In this document: positions 34,698-43,195 of the stretch, piece by piece | Layout: each line of letters starts with the position of its first letter | Numbering within the stretch: the first letter of the stretch is position 1 | Assembly: GCF_900215145.1 (NCBI RefSeq) | Contig: NZ_OBDO01000012.1 | Span: 162,681 to 226,680 of the forward strand | DNA from: Geodermatophilus sabuli | Lineage (GTDB): Bacteria > Actinomycetota > Actinomycetes > Mycobacteriales > Geodermatophilaceae | Length of the DNA stretch: 64,000 nucleotides | Direction: 5' to 3' | Translations under genes and position numbers: made by a program | Notes under the pieces: generated by a model | The model's database searches: none | What the model was told of the DNA's origin: nothing | The model's input: the letters and a program-made list of their open reading frames with translations, nothing else

Positions 34698-35450
34698 ATG
34701 ACCCTGGCCGCCCACCCATCGACGCCCCACGCCCGCTCCCGGCTCCTGTCCGACCTGCTGCGCCTGTTCCGCGGCCACCTCCACCGGCCCCGGCCCGCGA
34801 CGCCGGACGAGGCGCCGGTCAGCCCCGAGGACGCCGTCGTCCGGGCGCTGTGCCACGACATGCGCACCCCGCTGGCCTCGCTGGAGGCGGTGCTCGGGTC
34901 GCTCGGCGGGAGCGGGAGCACGTCGACCCAGGCGGCCGACCCGGCCGAGCTGCTGGAGCTGGCCCGCGCCCAGACCGCGCACCTGTCGTCGATGCTGCGC
35001 ACCGCGGCGGCCACCGGCGGTGCCATCGCCCGCAGCCGGGGGACCCGCACGCTGGGCGACGTCGTCCGCGTCTCCGCGGCCACCTCGGGCCTGCCGGCCG
35101 CCCAGCTCACCGTGCGTTTCGACGGCGGCGCGGAGGACGTCGCGGTCGCCGACGCCCGGGTGCAGCGGATCCTGGCCAACCTGCTGGAGAACGCGCACCG
35201 CCACGGCGAGGACGCCCCGGTGCACCTGGCCGTCACCCGCCGCCCGGCCTGGGTCGACCTGGCGCTCACCCAGGCCGTCGCCCGGCCCGAGCGGCTGATC
35301 AGCCATCTCGGCAGCGACCTCCCGCCTCCGGACCTGACCGGCCTGGGGCTGTGGTCGGTGCGGCGGCAGACCCGGGAGCTGGGCGGCCGGGTGGTGTGGG
35401 CGGTCGACGGCCCGTCGCTGACGCTCACCGTGCAGCTCCCCGACCGGTGA
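34698..35450 (+). CDS. Soluble sensor histidine kinase, no sensor or membrane domain
   Basis: 250 residues. The H-box is LCHDMRTPLASLEAVLG near residue 54, the N-box RILANLLENAHRHGE near residue 158, and the G-box LTGLGLWSVRRQTRELGG near the end, giving a short HisKA-HATPase pair. No transmembrane helix and no PAS or GAF domain is visible, so the signal must come from another protein or be cytosolic. Start ATG 34698 follows CGGAGG. Divergent from the LuxR-type response regulator. The ATP-binding G1 region (usually DxGxG) is eroded between the N- and G-boxes, so activity is uncertain. Confidence 0.75.
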   Translation: MTLAAHPSTPHARSRLLSDLLRLFRGHLHRPRPATPDEAPVSPEDAVVRALCHDMRTPLASLEAVLGSLGGSGSTSTQAADPAELLELARAQTAHLSSMLRTAAATGGAIARSRGTRTLGDVVRVSAATSGLPAAQLTVRFDGGAEDVAVADARVQRILANLLENAHRHGEDAPVHLAVTRRPAWVDLALTQAVARPERLISHLGSDLPPPDLTGLGLWSVRRQTRELGGRVVWAVDGPSLTLTVQLPDR

Positions 35451-35637
35451 ACGCAGCCGCGCCGGGCAGGCCCCGTCCAGCGGCTCGCCGCGCGAGCCTG
35501 CGAGCACTGCGGAGGACGGGTCCTCTCGATTGGCACGCGGGGGCCACCGCTCGGCACGGGCGGGCCACCGGGCGCGGGCAGATCCCTGGTGTCACCGCAT
35601 CGGCGGTGGTCGCGACGACGCCAGGGAGAACACGCAC

Positions 35638-36498
35638 ATGTTCACGCACACCCACGCCCTGCAGTACGAGGCCAAGCCCGACGGTCCCGACCCGGACTTC
35701 GCCCGCAAGATGCAGGAGGTCCTCGGCGGTCAGTGGGGCGAGATGACCGTCGCCACGCAGTATCTGCTGCAGGGCTGGAACTGCCGGTTGCCCGGCAAGT
35801 ACAAGGACCTGCTCCTCGCGATCGGCACCGAGGAACTGGCCCACGTCGAGATGATCGTGACCATGATCGACCGGCTGCTGGACCACATCCCGCTCAAGCC
35901 GGACGCCGCCGACCGCACCAAGGAGGCCGCCGCCGGGTACGGCCAGCACAACCCGCAGCACCCGATCGTCAACGGCGCCGGCGCGTCCTACATGGACAGC
36001 ATGGGCAACCCCTGGACGGGCGCCTACGTCACCGCCAGCGGCAACTTGATGGCCGACTTCATGTACAACGCCACCGCCGAGATGCAGGGCCGGCTGCAGG
36101 TGGCCCGGCTCTACAACATGACCGACGACCCCGGCGTCAAGGACCTGCTGCGGTTCCTCATCACCCGCGACCACTACCACCAGCAGCAGTGGCTGGCCGC
36201 GATCGAGGAGCTCAAGGACGACGGGCTCGAGGGCATCCCGGTGCCCGAGGCGTTCCCGCTGGAGGAGGAGGTCGGCGACCTCGGTTACACCTTCATCGAC
36301 GCCTCCGACGGCCCGGACGCCGCCGCCGGCCGCTGGGCCTCCGGTCCGTCCATCGACGGCCGCGGCCAGTTCTCCGCCCGGCCGATCGAGGCGACCGCCG
36401 ACGCGCCGATCCTGCCCCCGGGCGACCCGCGGCTGTTCCCGACGCCCCAGCAGCCGGGTCAGTCGATGCTGCAGAAGGCCAAGGACATGCTCAAGTGA
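35638..36498 (+). CDS. Manganese (non-heme) catalase
   Basis: 286 residues, ferritin-like four-helix fold that dismutates hydrogen peroxide at a di-manganese centre. Metal ligand segments: GEMTVATQYLLQGWNC, GTEELAHVEMIVTMIDRLLD (Glu and His), NATAEMQGRLQVARLYNMTD and LITRDHYHQQQW (Glu/His). The C-terminal 60 residues are Pro-rich and extended, as usual. Start ATG 35638 is preceded by AGGGAGA. Cytosolic. In the 187 bp between the kinase gene and this start I see no clear operator. Confidence 0.92.
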   Translation: MFTHTHALQYEAKPDGPDPDFARKMQEVLGGQWGEMTVATQYLLQGWNCRLPGKYKDLLLAIGTEELAHVEMIVTMIDRLLDHIPLKPDAADRTKEAAAGYGQHNPQHPIVNGAGASYMDSMGNPWTGAYVTASGNLMADFMYNATAEMQGRLQVARLYNMTDDPGVKDLLRFLITRDHYHQQQWLAAIEELKDDGLEGIPVPEAFPLEEEVGDLGYTFIDASDGPDAAAGRWASGPSIDGRGQFSARPIEATADAPILPPGDPRLFPTPQQPGQSMLQKAKDMLK

Positions 36499-36620
36499 GC
36501 GAGCGCTCCCGGTCCCGCACCTGATCCACCGCCGTCCTGCGCCGTCGCCGCGCCGGTGGCCGGGTCCTCGCCGACCCGGCCGCCGGCCGGCGGGACGCCT
36601 CCACCCCCGGAGGAAGCACC

Positions 36621-36854
36621 GTGCACCTGTCCCTCCCCGCCGTCCTGCTGACGGTGGTCTACGCCGCGGCCGTCGCCGTCGCGGTCACCGCCCCCGGTGA
36701 GCACGCCGTGGCCGGACTCGTCGTCCTCGCCGGCCTGGTCACCCGCTGGGCCGTGCGGCACCGCCGCGCCGGGGTCTCGCCCGCCCCCGTCGCACCCGCC
36801 GTCGACGCCGTCCTGGCGCCCGACACCACCCCGGCCCGGGCCGCCGCCGCCTGA
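36621..36854 (+). CDS. Small single-pass membrane protein
   Basis: 77 residues; GTG 36621 has an excellent GGAGGAAG 4 nt upstream, which makes this a real gene despite its size. Residues about 4-25 and 30-45 are hydrophobic (PAVLLTVVYAAAVAVAVTAP and AVAGLVVLAGLVTRWAV), then a basic stop RHRR, then a Pro/Ala-rich cytosolic tail. No family recognised. It follows the manganese catalase by 122 bp on the same strand. Confidence 0.6.
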   Translation: MHLSLPAVLLTVVYAAAVAVAVTAPGEHAVAGLVVLAGLVTRWAVRHRRAGVSPAPVAPAVDAVLAPDTTPARAAAA

Positions 36855-36880
36855 CCGGGTGGTCTGACCGTCCCGTCGCC

Positions 36881-36968
36881 GCACGACCAGCCTGGCTCAC
36901 CGTGCGGCGTCCTGGCTGGCTGCCGGAGGTGAGCCAGGACGCGGCGCGATCAGTCGAGCTGATCGTGC
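36881..36968. repeat. Dispersed nested palindromic repeat, family 1, copy 2
   Basis: Inner arms GCGTCCTGGCT (36907-36917) and AGCCAGGACGC (36932-36942) are perfect and flank the same GCCGGAGGT loop as the copy at 5364-5449. The outer arms read GCACGACCAGC and GCTGATCGTGC with one mismatch. Here too it lies between convergent genes. Confidence 0.75.
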
Positions 36969-36999
36969 GCAGGAGGGCCGGCACGTTCCACACACGCGC

Positions 37000-37033
37000 G
37001 AGGCGCGCGCCCCCGGATGGGGACGCGCGCCTC
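37000..37033. terminator. Strong hairpin after the acetate symporter gene
   Basis: GAGGCGCGCG (37000-37009) pairs with CGCGCGCCTC (37024-37033), and CCCC with GGGG inside it, with one bulged A. It lies 13 bp past the stop of the leftward actP gene. Confidence 0.65.
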
Positions 37034-37045
37034 GGCGGGCTCACC

Positions 37046-38692
37046 TCAGTGCTGGACGGCCTTCTCCGCACCGATCCCGGTGAACGCCCGCACCTCGAGC
37101 TCGGCCCACTTGGCCTCGTCCGGCTTCTCCTTGGACAGGATCGTGCCCAGCCAGCCGAGGAAGAACGACAGCGGGATGGACACCAGGCCCGGGTTGTTGA
37201 GCGGGAACCAGGAGAAGTCGACCCCCTGGATCAGCGAGGTGCTCTTGCCGGTCGCCTCGACGATCGGGGCACCCGACACCACCGGCGAGAAGATGATCAG
37301 CGTGATGCACGCGATCAGACCGCCGTACATCGACCACAGCGCGCCCTGGGTGGTGAAGCGCTTCCAGAACAGCGTGTAGAGGATGGTCGGCAGGTTCGCC
37401 GACGCGGCGACGGCGAAGGCCAGCGCCACCAGGAAGGCGATGTTCAGCCCGGCCTGCAGCGCCAGGATGCCCAGCCCGATGGAGATCGCGCCGATGACGA
37501 CGGCGGTGATGCGGGCGACCTTCACCTCGCCGTTGGGCGGCACCTTGCCCTTCTTGATCACCGAGGCGTACACGTCGTGCGCGAACGACGCGGACGCCGT
37601 GATCGTCAGTCCCGCGACGACCGCGAGGATCGTGGCGAACGCGACGCCGGCGATGATGCCCAGCAGGATCGTGCCGCCGAGCTCGAAGGCCAGCAGCGGC
37701 GCGGCCGAGTTCACCGCACCCGGCGCCGCCAGGATCGTGTCCGGGCCCACCAGGGCACCGGCGCCATAGCCGATGACCAGGCTGAACAGGTAGAAGATGC
37801 CGATCAGCCAGATCGCCCACACCACCGAGCGGCGGGCGTCCTTCGCCGTCGGCACGGTGTAGAAGCGCATGAGGACGTGCGGCAGGCCCGCCGTCCCGAG
37901 CACCAGCGCCAGGCCGAGGGAGACGAAGTCCAGCTTCGAGGTGTCGGTCGCCCCGTACTGCGCGCCGGGCGCCAGGACGTCGCGGCCGGCCACGGCGTTG
38001 TCGACCGACGCGCCGAGCAGCGCGGACAGGTTGAAGCCGTAGAGGGCCAGCACCCACAGCGTCATGACCAGCGCGCCGGCGATGAGCAGGGAGGCCTTGA
38101 TGATCTGCACGTACGTGGTGCCGCGCATGCCGCCGACGAGCACGTAGATGATCATCAGCGCGCCGACGAGGACGACGACCAGCGCCTGGGCCGCCTCGCC
38201 GGTGACGCCGAGCAGCAGCGTCACCAGGCCACCGGCGCCGGACATCTGCGCCAGCAGGTAGAACAGCGACACCGCGAGGGTGGAGATCGCCGCGGCCGTG
38301 CGGACCGGGCCCTGCCGCATCCGGAAGGCCAGCACGTCGGCCATCGTGAACCGCGCGGTGTTGCGCATCAGCTCGGCGACCAGCAGCAGCGCCACCAGCC
38401 AGGCGACGAGGAAGCCGATCGAGTAGAGGAACCCGTCGTAGCCGAAGACCGCGATGGCGCCCGCGATGCCGAGGAACGAGGCCGCCGACAGGTAGTCACC
38501 GGCGATGGCCAGGCCGTTCTGGGTGCCACTGATGTTGCGCCCGGCCGCGTAGTAGTCGGCGGCGCTCTTGTTGGTTCGGCTGGCCCGGAACGTGATGACC
38601 AGGGTGATCGCGACGAAGACCGCGAAGATGGAGATGTTGACGGCGGGCTCGCCGATGGTGCCCGAGTCGGCGGCGGTGACGAGATCAGCCAC
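37046..38692 (-). CDS. actP: Cation:acetate-type symporter, SSF family
   Basis: 548-residue sodium:solute symporter with about 13 membrane helices. RNISGTQNGLAIAGDYLSAA near residue 57 is the ActP-type signature, GIAGAIAVFGYDGFLYSIGF follows, and GTAGLPHVLMRFYTVPTAKD marks SSF helix 8. It would import acetate, pyruvate or other short monocarboxylates across the cytoplasmic membrane. The DUF485 gene just upstream is its constant partner. Start GTG 38692 lies inside the end of that gene (8-bp overlap). A CRP-like site precedes the operon. Confidence 0.9.
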   Translation of the reverse strand: MADLVTAADSGTIGEPAVNISIFAVFVAITLVITFRASRTNKSAADYYAAGRNISGTQNGLAIAGDYLSAASFLGIAGAIAVFGYDGFLYSIGFLVAWLVALLLVAELMRNTARFTMADVLAFRMRQGPVRTAAAISTLAVSLFYLLAQMSGAGGLVTLLLGVTGEAAQALVVVLVGALMIIYVLVGGMRGTTYVQIIKASLLIAGALVMTLWVLALYGFNLSALLGASVDNAVAGRDVLAPGAQYGATDTSKLDFVSLGLALVLGTAGLPHVLMRFYTVPTAKDARRSVVWAIWLIGIFYLFSLVIGYGAGALVGPDTILAAPGAVNSAAPLLAFELGGTILLGIIAGVAFATILAVVAGLTITASASFAHDVYASVIKKGKVPPNGEVKVARITAVVIGAISIGLGILALQAGLNIAFLVALAFAVAASANLPTILYTLFWKRFTTQGALWSMYGGLIACITLIIFSPVVSGAPIVEATGKSTSLIQGVDFSWFPLNNPGLVSIPLSFFLGWLGTILSKEKPDEAKWAELEVRAFTGIGAEKAVQH

Positions 38693-39080
38693 GGGTCGCA
38701 CCCCCACCGACGGAGCTGTCCGGGGCCTCGGTGCCCCGCGCGTACTCGTGGTGCTCCAGCCGGCCGCGCATCTCGTCGGCGATGGGGTCGGTCTGCCGGT
38801 TGGCGTGCGCGACGTAGAGGTGCGTGATGACGAACGTCGTGAGGAACTGCCCCAGCCCCAGCAGGAGACCCAGGTTGACGTTGCCGAACACCCGCGTCGA
38901 CATGAGGTCCGGCGCGTAGGTCGAGAGCAGCACGTAGAGCAGGTACCAGGACAGGAAGGCGACGGTCATGGGGAAGGCGAACCGCCGGAACCGCCGCTTC
39001 AGCTCCACGAACTCCGGTGAGTCCTGGGCCTGGCGGTACTCCTCCGGTGTCAGCAACCTGCGTTCGTCGGGTGGTGTCAC
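38685..39080 (-). CDS. DUF485 membrane protein, partner of acetate symporter
   Basis: 131 residues with two transmembrane helices (FAFPMTVAFLSWYLLYVLLS and LGLLLGLGQFLTTFVITHLY). The preceding EEYRQAQDSPEFVELKRRFR and the following ANRQTDPIADEMR are DUF485 hallmarks. YjcH-type proteins are cotranscribed with actP; their role is unknown. Start GTG 39080 follows GGGGAGGAC. Its end overlaps the symporter start. Confidence 0.9.
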   Translation of the reverse strand: MTPPDERRLLTPEEYRQAQDSPEFVELKRRFRRFAFPMTVAFLSWYLLYVLLSTYAPDLMSTRVFGNVNLGLLLGLGQFLTTFVITHLYVAHANRQTDPIADEMRGRLEHHEYARGTEAPDSSVGGGATRG

Positions 39081-39119
39081 GGTGCGTCCTCCCCTGTCGG
39101 GCCGGTGACCAGCGGGATC

Positions 39120-39133
39120 GTGATCGCGGTCAC
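39120..39133. promoter_or_regulatory. CRP/GlxR-like site upstream of the DUF485-actP operon
   Basis: GTGATCGCGGTCAC fits GTGA-N6-TCAC, the core of the CRP-family consensus TGTGA-N6-TCACA, with 12 of 14 positions palindromic. It lies 40 bp upstream of GTG 39080, in the 159-bp divergent spacer shared with the Rieske gene. Confidence 0.55.
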
Positions 39134-39239
39134 TGTAGGCAGCGCTCCGCCCCGCCGTCTCCCCTTCGACACCGAACCGTGTCGCACGACCGTCCGACGG
39201 GCGTAACCGTGGGGGAACGCGCAGGCGCTGCAATGGGTC

Positions 39240-40547
39240 ATGGCTGCATCCGGAGAGACGGCGACGGGCTGGTTCCCGGTGGCACGGGCCGCCGACGTCG
39301 GGACGACGCCGGTGCCGGTGGGCGCCGGCGGGCGGGCGTACGTGGTGGTGCGGCTGCGACCGGGCGGCGAGGTGAGCGCCTTCCCCGCCCGCTGCCCGCA
39401 CCGGCTGGTGCCGCTGGCCGCGGCCACGGTGACCGGGGGTCGCCTGCAGTGCCCGTACCACGGGTGGCGGTTCGACGGTGAGGGCCGGTGCGCGTCCATC
39501 CCCTCCCTCGGCGACGACGGCACCCCGCCCCCACGCGCGGACCTGGCGATGCCGTGGGCCGTCGACGAGCGGCACGGCTGGATCTGGCTGGCCCCGGACC
39601 GCACCGCCGTCGCGACGCCGCCGCGGCCGTCCGCCGGCACCGCCGCCGAGCCGGCACCGCCCCCGCCGCAGCCCCGCGGCCCGGTGTTCGGCAATCTCGA
39701 GCCCGCGCTGGAGCACGCCTGGCACCCCGTGGCCCTCTCCGGCGAGCTGCGGGCCGGCGGCTGGCTGCAGGTTCGGCTGCTCGGCCGCACCTGGCTGCTC
39801 CGCCGCACCGCCGAGGGGCTGCAGGCCGAGCCCCCGGCGTTCGGGGTGCGGGAACGGCTCGGCGTCATCTGGCTGGCGCCGGCCGAGCCGCAGGACGTGC
39901 CGCTGGACGTGCCCGAGGACGGCGACCGGCGGTTCGTGAGCACCTGGCTGCCGCCGGCGCGGTCGCCCGGGCCGGCCGGGCCGCTGGCCGACACGTTCCT
40001 CGACGTCGCGCACGCCCCGTTCGTGCACAGCCGCATCGGCGGCCGGCCGGACGACGCGGAGGTCCCGCCGTTCGAGGTGACCCCCGAGGACGGCGGGTTC
40101 CGGGCCGCGCTGGAACGGCCGTACGAGACCCCGCACCACCCGGACGGCATCGACGGCCCGCCGGTCCGGCGCCGGGCCACCTACACCTACCGGGCGCCGT
40201 TCCAGCTGCGGCTGCGGCTGGACTCCCCGGCCACGGGCGCCGTGACCACGGTGCTGTGCCTGCTCCAGCCGGAGGACGCCGACTCGACCCGCGTCTACAC
40301 GCGGATGCTGCTGTCCGCCGGCCCGGGTGCGCGGCTGCCCTGGCCCGACGACGTCGCCCGGGAGGTCGCCATCCAGCGGCACGTGCTCGCCGAGGACCTC
40401 GCCGTCCAGGCGCTGCTGCCCGACACCGGCCTGCCGCTGGACCTGCGCGACGAGCTGCACGTGCGCTCCGACCGGCTAGGGGTGGCGCTGCGGCAGGCAC
40501 TGGGCGACTTCGCCGCCACCCTCCCCCGGCTGCGCGGCGTCGCCTGA
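39240..40547 (+). CDS. Rieske non-heme iron oxygenase with an apparent second, iron-less Rieske fold
   Basis: 435 residues. The N-terminal Rieske domain has the [2Fe-2S] ligands ARCPHRLVPL (C52, H54) and CPYHGW (C71, H74), then HGWIWLAP. A second segment from about residue 150 repeats the fold, AWHPVALSGELRAGGWLQVR through GVRERLGVIWLAPAEP, but has no Cys/His pairs. The catalytic domain follows, with DTFLDVAHAPFVH giving the mononuclear iron ligands. It would hydroxylate or demethylate an aromatic or lipid substrate using an external reductase, which is not nearby. Start ATG 39240. Divergent from DUF485-actP. Confidence 0.82.
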   Translation: MAASGETATGWFPVARAADVGTTPVPVGAGGRAYVVVRLRPGGEVSAFPARCPHRLVPLAAATVTGGRLQCPYHGWRFDGEGRCASIPSLGDDGTPPPRADLAMPWAVDERHGWIWLAPDRTAVATPPRPSAGTAAEPAPPPPQPRGPVFGNLEPALEHAWHPVALSGELRAGGWLQVRLLGRTWLLRRTAEGLQAEPPAFGVRERLGVIWLAPAEPQDVPLDVPEDGDRRFVSTWLPPARSPGPAGPLADTFLDVAHAPFVHSRIGGRPDDAEVPPFEVTPEDGGFRAALERPYETPHHPDGIDGPPVRRRATYTYRAPFQLRLRLDSPATGAVTTVLCLLQPEDADSTRVYTRMLLSAGPGARLPWPDDVAREVAIQRHVLAEDLAVQALLPDTGLPLDLRDELHVRSDRLGVALRQALGDFAATLPRLRGVA

Positions 40548-40561
40548 GCCCGGGCCCGCCC

Positions 40562-40726
40562 TCACTCCGCGGGCAGCAGCTCCCCGCAGCCGGGGCACCG
40601 GGTGGGCGGGTCCTCGTCGGCCATGCGACCGCAGGCGGGGCAGACCCGCCGCAGCCAGCAGGCCGGGTCCCCGCCCTCGGGCTCGGCGGCCGGTTCCCCG
40701 GCGGACGTCGGCGACACGGTGCCCAT
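40562..40726 (-). CDS. 54-residue zinc-ribbon protein
   Basis: Small protein with two CxxC knuckles, VCPACGRM and RCPGCGEL, 16 residues apart, a zinc-ribbon. Start ATG 40726 (MGTVSPTSAGEPAAEP); the open frame runs upstream but the upstream part is Pro/Arg-rich and unlikely. Convergent with the Rieske gene (14 bp) and divergent from the hydrolase gene. Function unknown; such ribbons bind nucleic acid or protein partners. Confidence 0.55.
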   Translation of the reverse strand: MGTVSPTSAGEPAAEPEGGDPACWLRRVCPACGRMADEDPPTRCPGCGELLPAE

Positions 40727-40838
40727 CGTGCGCAGGGCGGGCCCCGGGGACAACGCCGGGCCCGGCCCAGGCCGGTGCCGCGCACCGCGCCGGCTCGGTC
40801 GCGGCGGGACGGCCACCCCGGCTGGGATGCTGGCGGTC

Positions 40839-42053
40839 GTGCCGTCCGCCGCCTCCCGCCGCACCGCGTTCGCCGTCGTCGCCACCCTCGCCGGGCCCGC
40901 CACCTGGGTGGCCCGCGCCGCCTGGGGCCTGCCCACCGCGCTGGGGGCCAGCCGCCGCGAGGTGCGCCCCTACGCCGCGGGCTCCCCGCAGTTCGCCCAC
41001 GGCCGGTTCCACAACCGCCTGAGCACCCCGCAGCTGCCGCCGGCCAGCGCCCGGCGCGGCCTGCTGCGGCAGATGCACGAGGAGCGGCACACCGGCCTGC
41101 CGGCCCGGCCGGTGCCGCTGGCTAGCGCGGAACTCCCCGCGGAGGCCGGGGAGCTGGCCGTCACCTGGTTCGGTCACTCCACGGCGCTGGTCGAGGTCGA
41201 CGGGCGGCGGGTGCTGGTCGACCCGGTCTGGGGTGAGCGGGTCTCGCCGTCCCCGCTGCTCGGCCCCACCCGGCTGCACCCGGTGCCGGCACCGCTGGCC
41301 GCGCTGCCGCCGGTGGACGCCGTCCTGGTGTCGCACGACCACTACGACCACCTCGACCTGCCGACGGTGCGCGAGCTGCTGCGCACCCAGACCGCCCCGT
41401 TCGTCGTGCCGCTGGGCATCGGCGCGCACCTGCGCGGCTGGGGCGTGCCGGAGGAGCGGATCGTCGAGCGGGATTGGGACGACGCGGCCGAGGTGGCCGG
41501 GCTGACGCTCACCTGCACCGAGGCGCGGCACTTCTCGGGCCGGTTCCTCACCCGGGACACCACCCTGTGGGCCTCGTGGGTGATCGCCGGCCCACGGCAC
41601 CGGGTGTTCTTCGGCGGTGACACCGGCTACACCCCCGCGTTCGCCGGCATCGGCGCCCGGCTGGGTCCCTTCGACCTCGCCCTGCTGCCGATCGGCGCCT
41701 ACAACGACGCCTGGCAGTACGTCCACATGACGCCGGAGGAGGCGGTGCGCGCCCACGGCGACCTCGGCGGCGGGCTGCTCGTGCCGGTCCACTGGGCGAC
41801 GTTCAACCTCGCGTTCCACCGCTGGGCCGAGCCGGTGCAGCGGCTGTGCGCGGCGGCCCGGCGGTCGGGGGTGCAGGTCGCCGTACCGCGCCCGGGCGAG
41901 CGGGTCGACGTCCTCGCGCCGCCCCCGCTGGACGACTGGTGGACTGCCATCGGCTCGGTCGCCGACGAGCCGACCGATGCCGGCGACGCCGGGGTGGGCA
42001 GCTCGGTGCTGGCACGGGCGGCGTCCTGGCTGGTCGCCCGCCGGCAAGCCTGA
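40839..42053 (+). CDS. Metallo-beta-lactamase-fold hydrolase, UlaG/NAPE-PLD-like
   Basis: 404 residues. WFGHSTALVEVDGRRVLVDP starts the fold, SHDHYDHLD is the HxHxDH metal motif near residue 168, GGDTGYTPAF carries the bridging Asp and PVHWATFNLAFHRW the late His. Relatives include N-acylphosphatidylethanolamine phospholipase D and L-ascorbate-6-phosphate lactonase; the long N-terminus favours the first type. An Ala-rich hydrophobic stretch near the N-terminus (AVVATLAGPATWVARAAWGL) could be a membrane anchor. Start GTG 40839 is preferred; ATG 40827 is in frame. Confidence 0.82.
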   Translation: MPSAASRRTAFAVVATLAGPATWVARAAWGLPTALGASRREVRPYAAGSPQFAHGRFHNRLSTPQLPPASARRGLLRQMHEERHTGLPARPVPLASAELPAEAGELAVTWFGHSTALVEVDGRRVLVDPVWGERVSPSPLLGPTRLHPVPAPLAALPPVDAVLVSHDHYDHLDLPTVRELLRTQTAPFVVPLGIGAHLRGWGVPEERIVERDWDDAAEVAGLTLTCTEARHFSGRFLTRDTTLWASWVIAGPRHRVFFGGDTGYTPAFAGIGARLGPFDLALLPIGAYNDAWQYVHMTPEEAVRAHGDLGGGLLVPVHWATFNLAFHRWAEPVQRLCAAARRSGVQVAVPRPGERVDVLAPPPLDDWWTAIGSVADEPTDAGDAGVGSSVLARAASWLVARRQA

Positions 42054-42095
42054 GCGGGTGGCTCCGTCGGCGTGACGTCGACGGGTCCACTCCGC

Positions 42096-42746
42096 TCAGC
42101 GCAGCAGGCCGGCCACCTCGGGCAGGTCGGCCGCCTCGCGTCGCGGTGTCCCGCCGTCGGGGTCGAGCGTGTGACCCGGACGGCGCAGCCGGACGACGTC
42201 GATGCCGGCGGCCAGCGCGCCGCGCACGTCCCGCGCCGACGTCGCCACGTGCGTGAGCCGCCCCCCTGCCAGCTCGACGGCCCGCCGGTAGATCCCGGCC
42301 GCGGGCTTGTAGGCGCCGAGCCGCTCGGAGGTCAGGACGGCGGCCGGGTCGAGCAGGCTGCCGACCAGCGGCGCGACGCGGGTGCGGGCGAACACCGCGT
42401 CGTCGACGTTGGAGAGCACACCGACCGGTCCCAGCCGGGACAGCGCGGACAGCCCCTCGGGGACGTCGGGCCACAGCGGCCAGTCACCGACCGAGTCCAG
42501 CAGCGCGACGCTGTCGGCGGTGGCGTCGCGGTCGACGCCGAGGTCGGCGTAGGTGGCCGCGAGCGCGCGGCGGCTGTGCTCGGCGAACGGGATCCAGGCC
42601 GGCTCGTCGCGCTGGGAGGCCTTGTTGGCGGCGTCCCAGCGGTCGTAGAGCCGCCCGCCGTCCGCGCCGGTGATCCGCGCCAGCGCGGCCGACCCGCCGG
42701 TGCGGGAGTCGATCAGTGCGCTGAACAGGTCGACGGTGACGAGCAT
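42096..42746 (-). CDS. HAD-superfamily hydrolase
   Basis: 216 residues. The nucleophile motif is MLVTVDLFSALIDS (Asp near residue 5), motif II GVLSNVDDAVF, motif III GAYKPAAGIYRRA with Lys. The end ATSARDVRGALAAGIDVVRL replaces the usual acidic motif IV pattern, although an Asp remains. It resembles haloacid-dehalogenase or phosphoglycolate-type enzymes with an alpha-helical cap. Start ATG 42746 has CAAACT 6 nt upstream and no Shine-Dalgarno. It borders the low-GC island. Substrate unknown. Confidence 0.8.
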   Translation of the reverse strand: MLVTVDLFSALIDSRTGGSAALARITGADGGRLYDRWDAANKASQRDEPAWIPFAEHSRRALAATYADLGVDRDATADSVALLDSVGDWPLWPDVPEGLSALSRLGPVGVLSNVDDAVFARTRVAPLVGSLLDPAAVLTSERLGAYKPAAGIYRRAVELAGGRLTHVATSARDVRGALAAGIDVVRLRRPGHTLDPDGGTPRREAADLPEVAGLLR

Positions 42747-42814
42747 CGGCCCAGTTTGGCGGAGTCGCTCGGTGCCGGTCCCCCGCACTCGAGCGACTCC
42801 TGTGACCGTTCACT

Positions 42815-43195
42815 TCGAATGAGCATCGATGGAGCACTCACGAGCGGCTTGGGTCCAGACCTGACCACCGCGACGCGCACTCGGTATGAGCAACGGCCGC
42901 AAGTCATTCACGTTGGGTGAGCCATACAGCGGCAGCGACGTTCACCTATTGCGATCACGGAGCGTAGGTCTGGGTTCAGCAGCACGGCGCAGCGGAACTC
43001 TCCGGACGAGGCCTCGATGCGGTGAGGGCACCTCGTGCGGCTGGACCTGGACCATGATCGCGACTTCACCGGTCTTGGCCGCCCGCGTTGGTGTCAATGG
43101 CGTCCGTCAGCTTCGCCCTCGAGGTCAAGGGCGAAAGCCAGGCCGCCAGCGAGGCGGTCACCACCAGAGCCGTCGAGATGTGCTCCCAGCTCGAC
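42815..43195. other. Low-GC stretch without a recognisable gene
   Basis: 381 bp between the left inverted repeat and the FN3 gene. Short open frames exist on both strands, but none has a plausible start with ribosome binding site or a known motif. A minus-strand frame near 43075-43190 reads HISTALVVTASLAAWLSPL and could be a decayed hydrophobic fragment. Otherwise I see nothing. Confidence 0.5.

Noticed and set aside
42801..42813. TGTGACCGTTCAC as a CRP site
   Set aside because: The half-sites GTGA and TCAC are 4 bp apart rather than 6, and the sequence is part of the 15-bp inverted repeat bounding the island.
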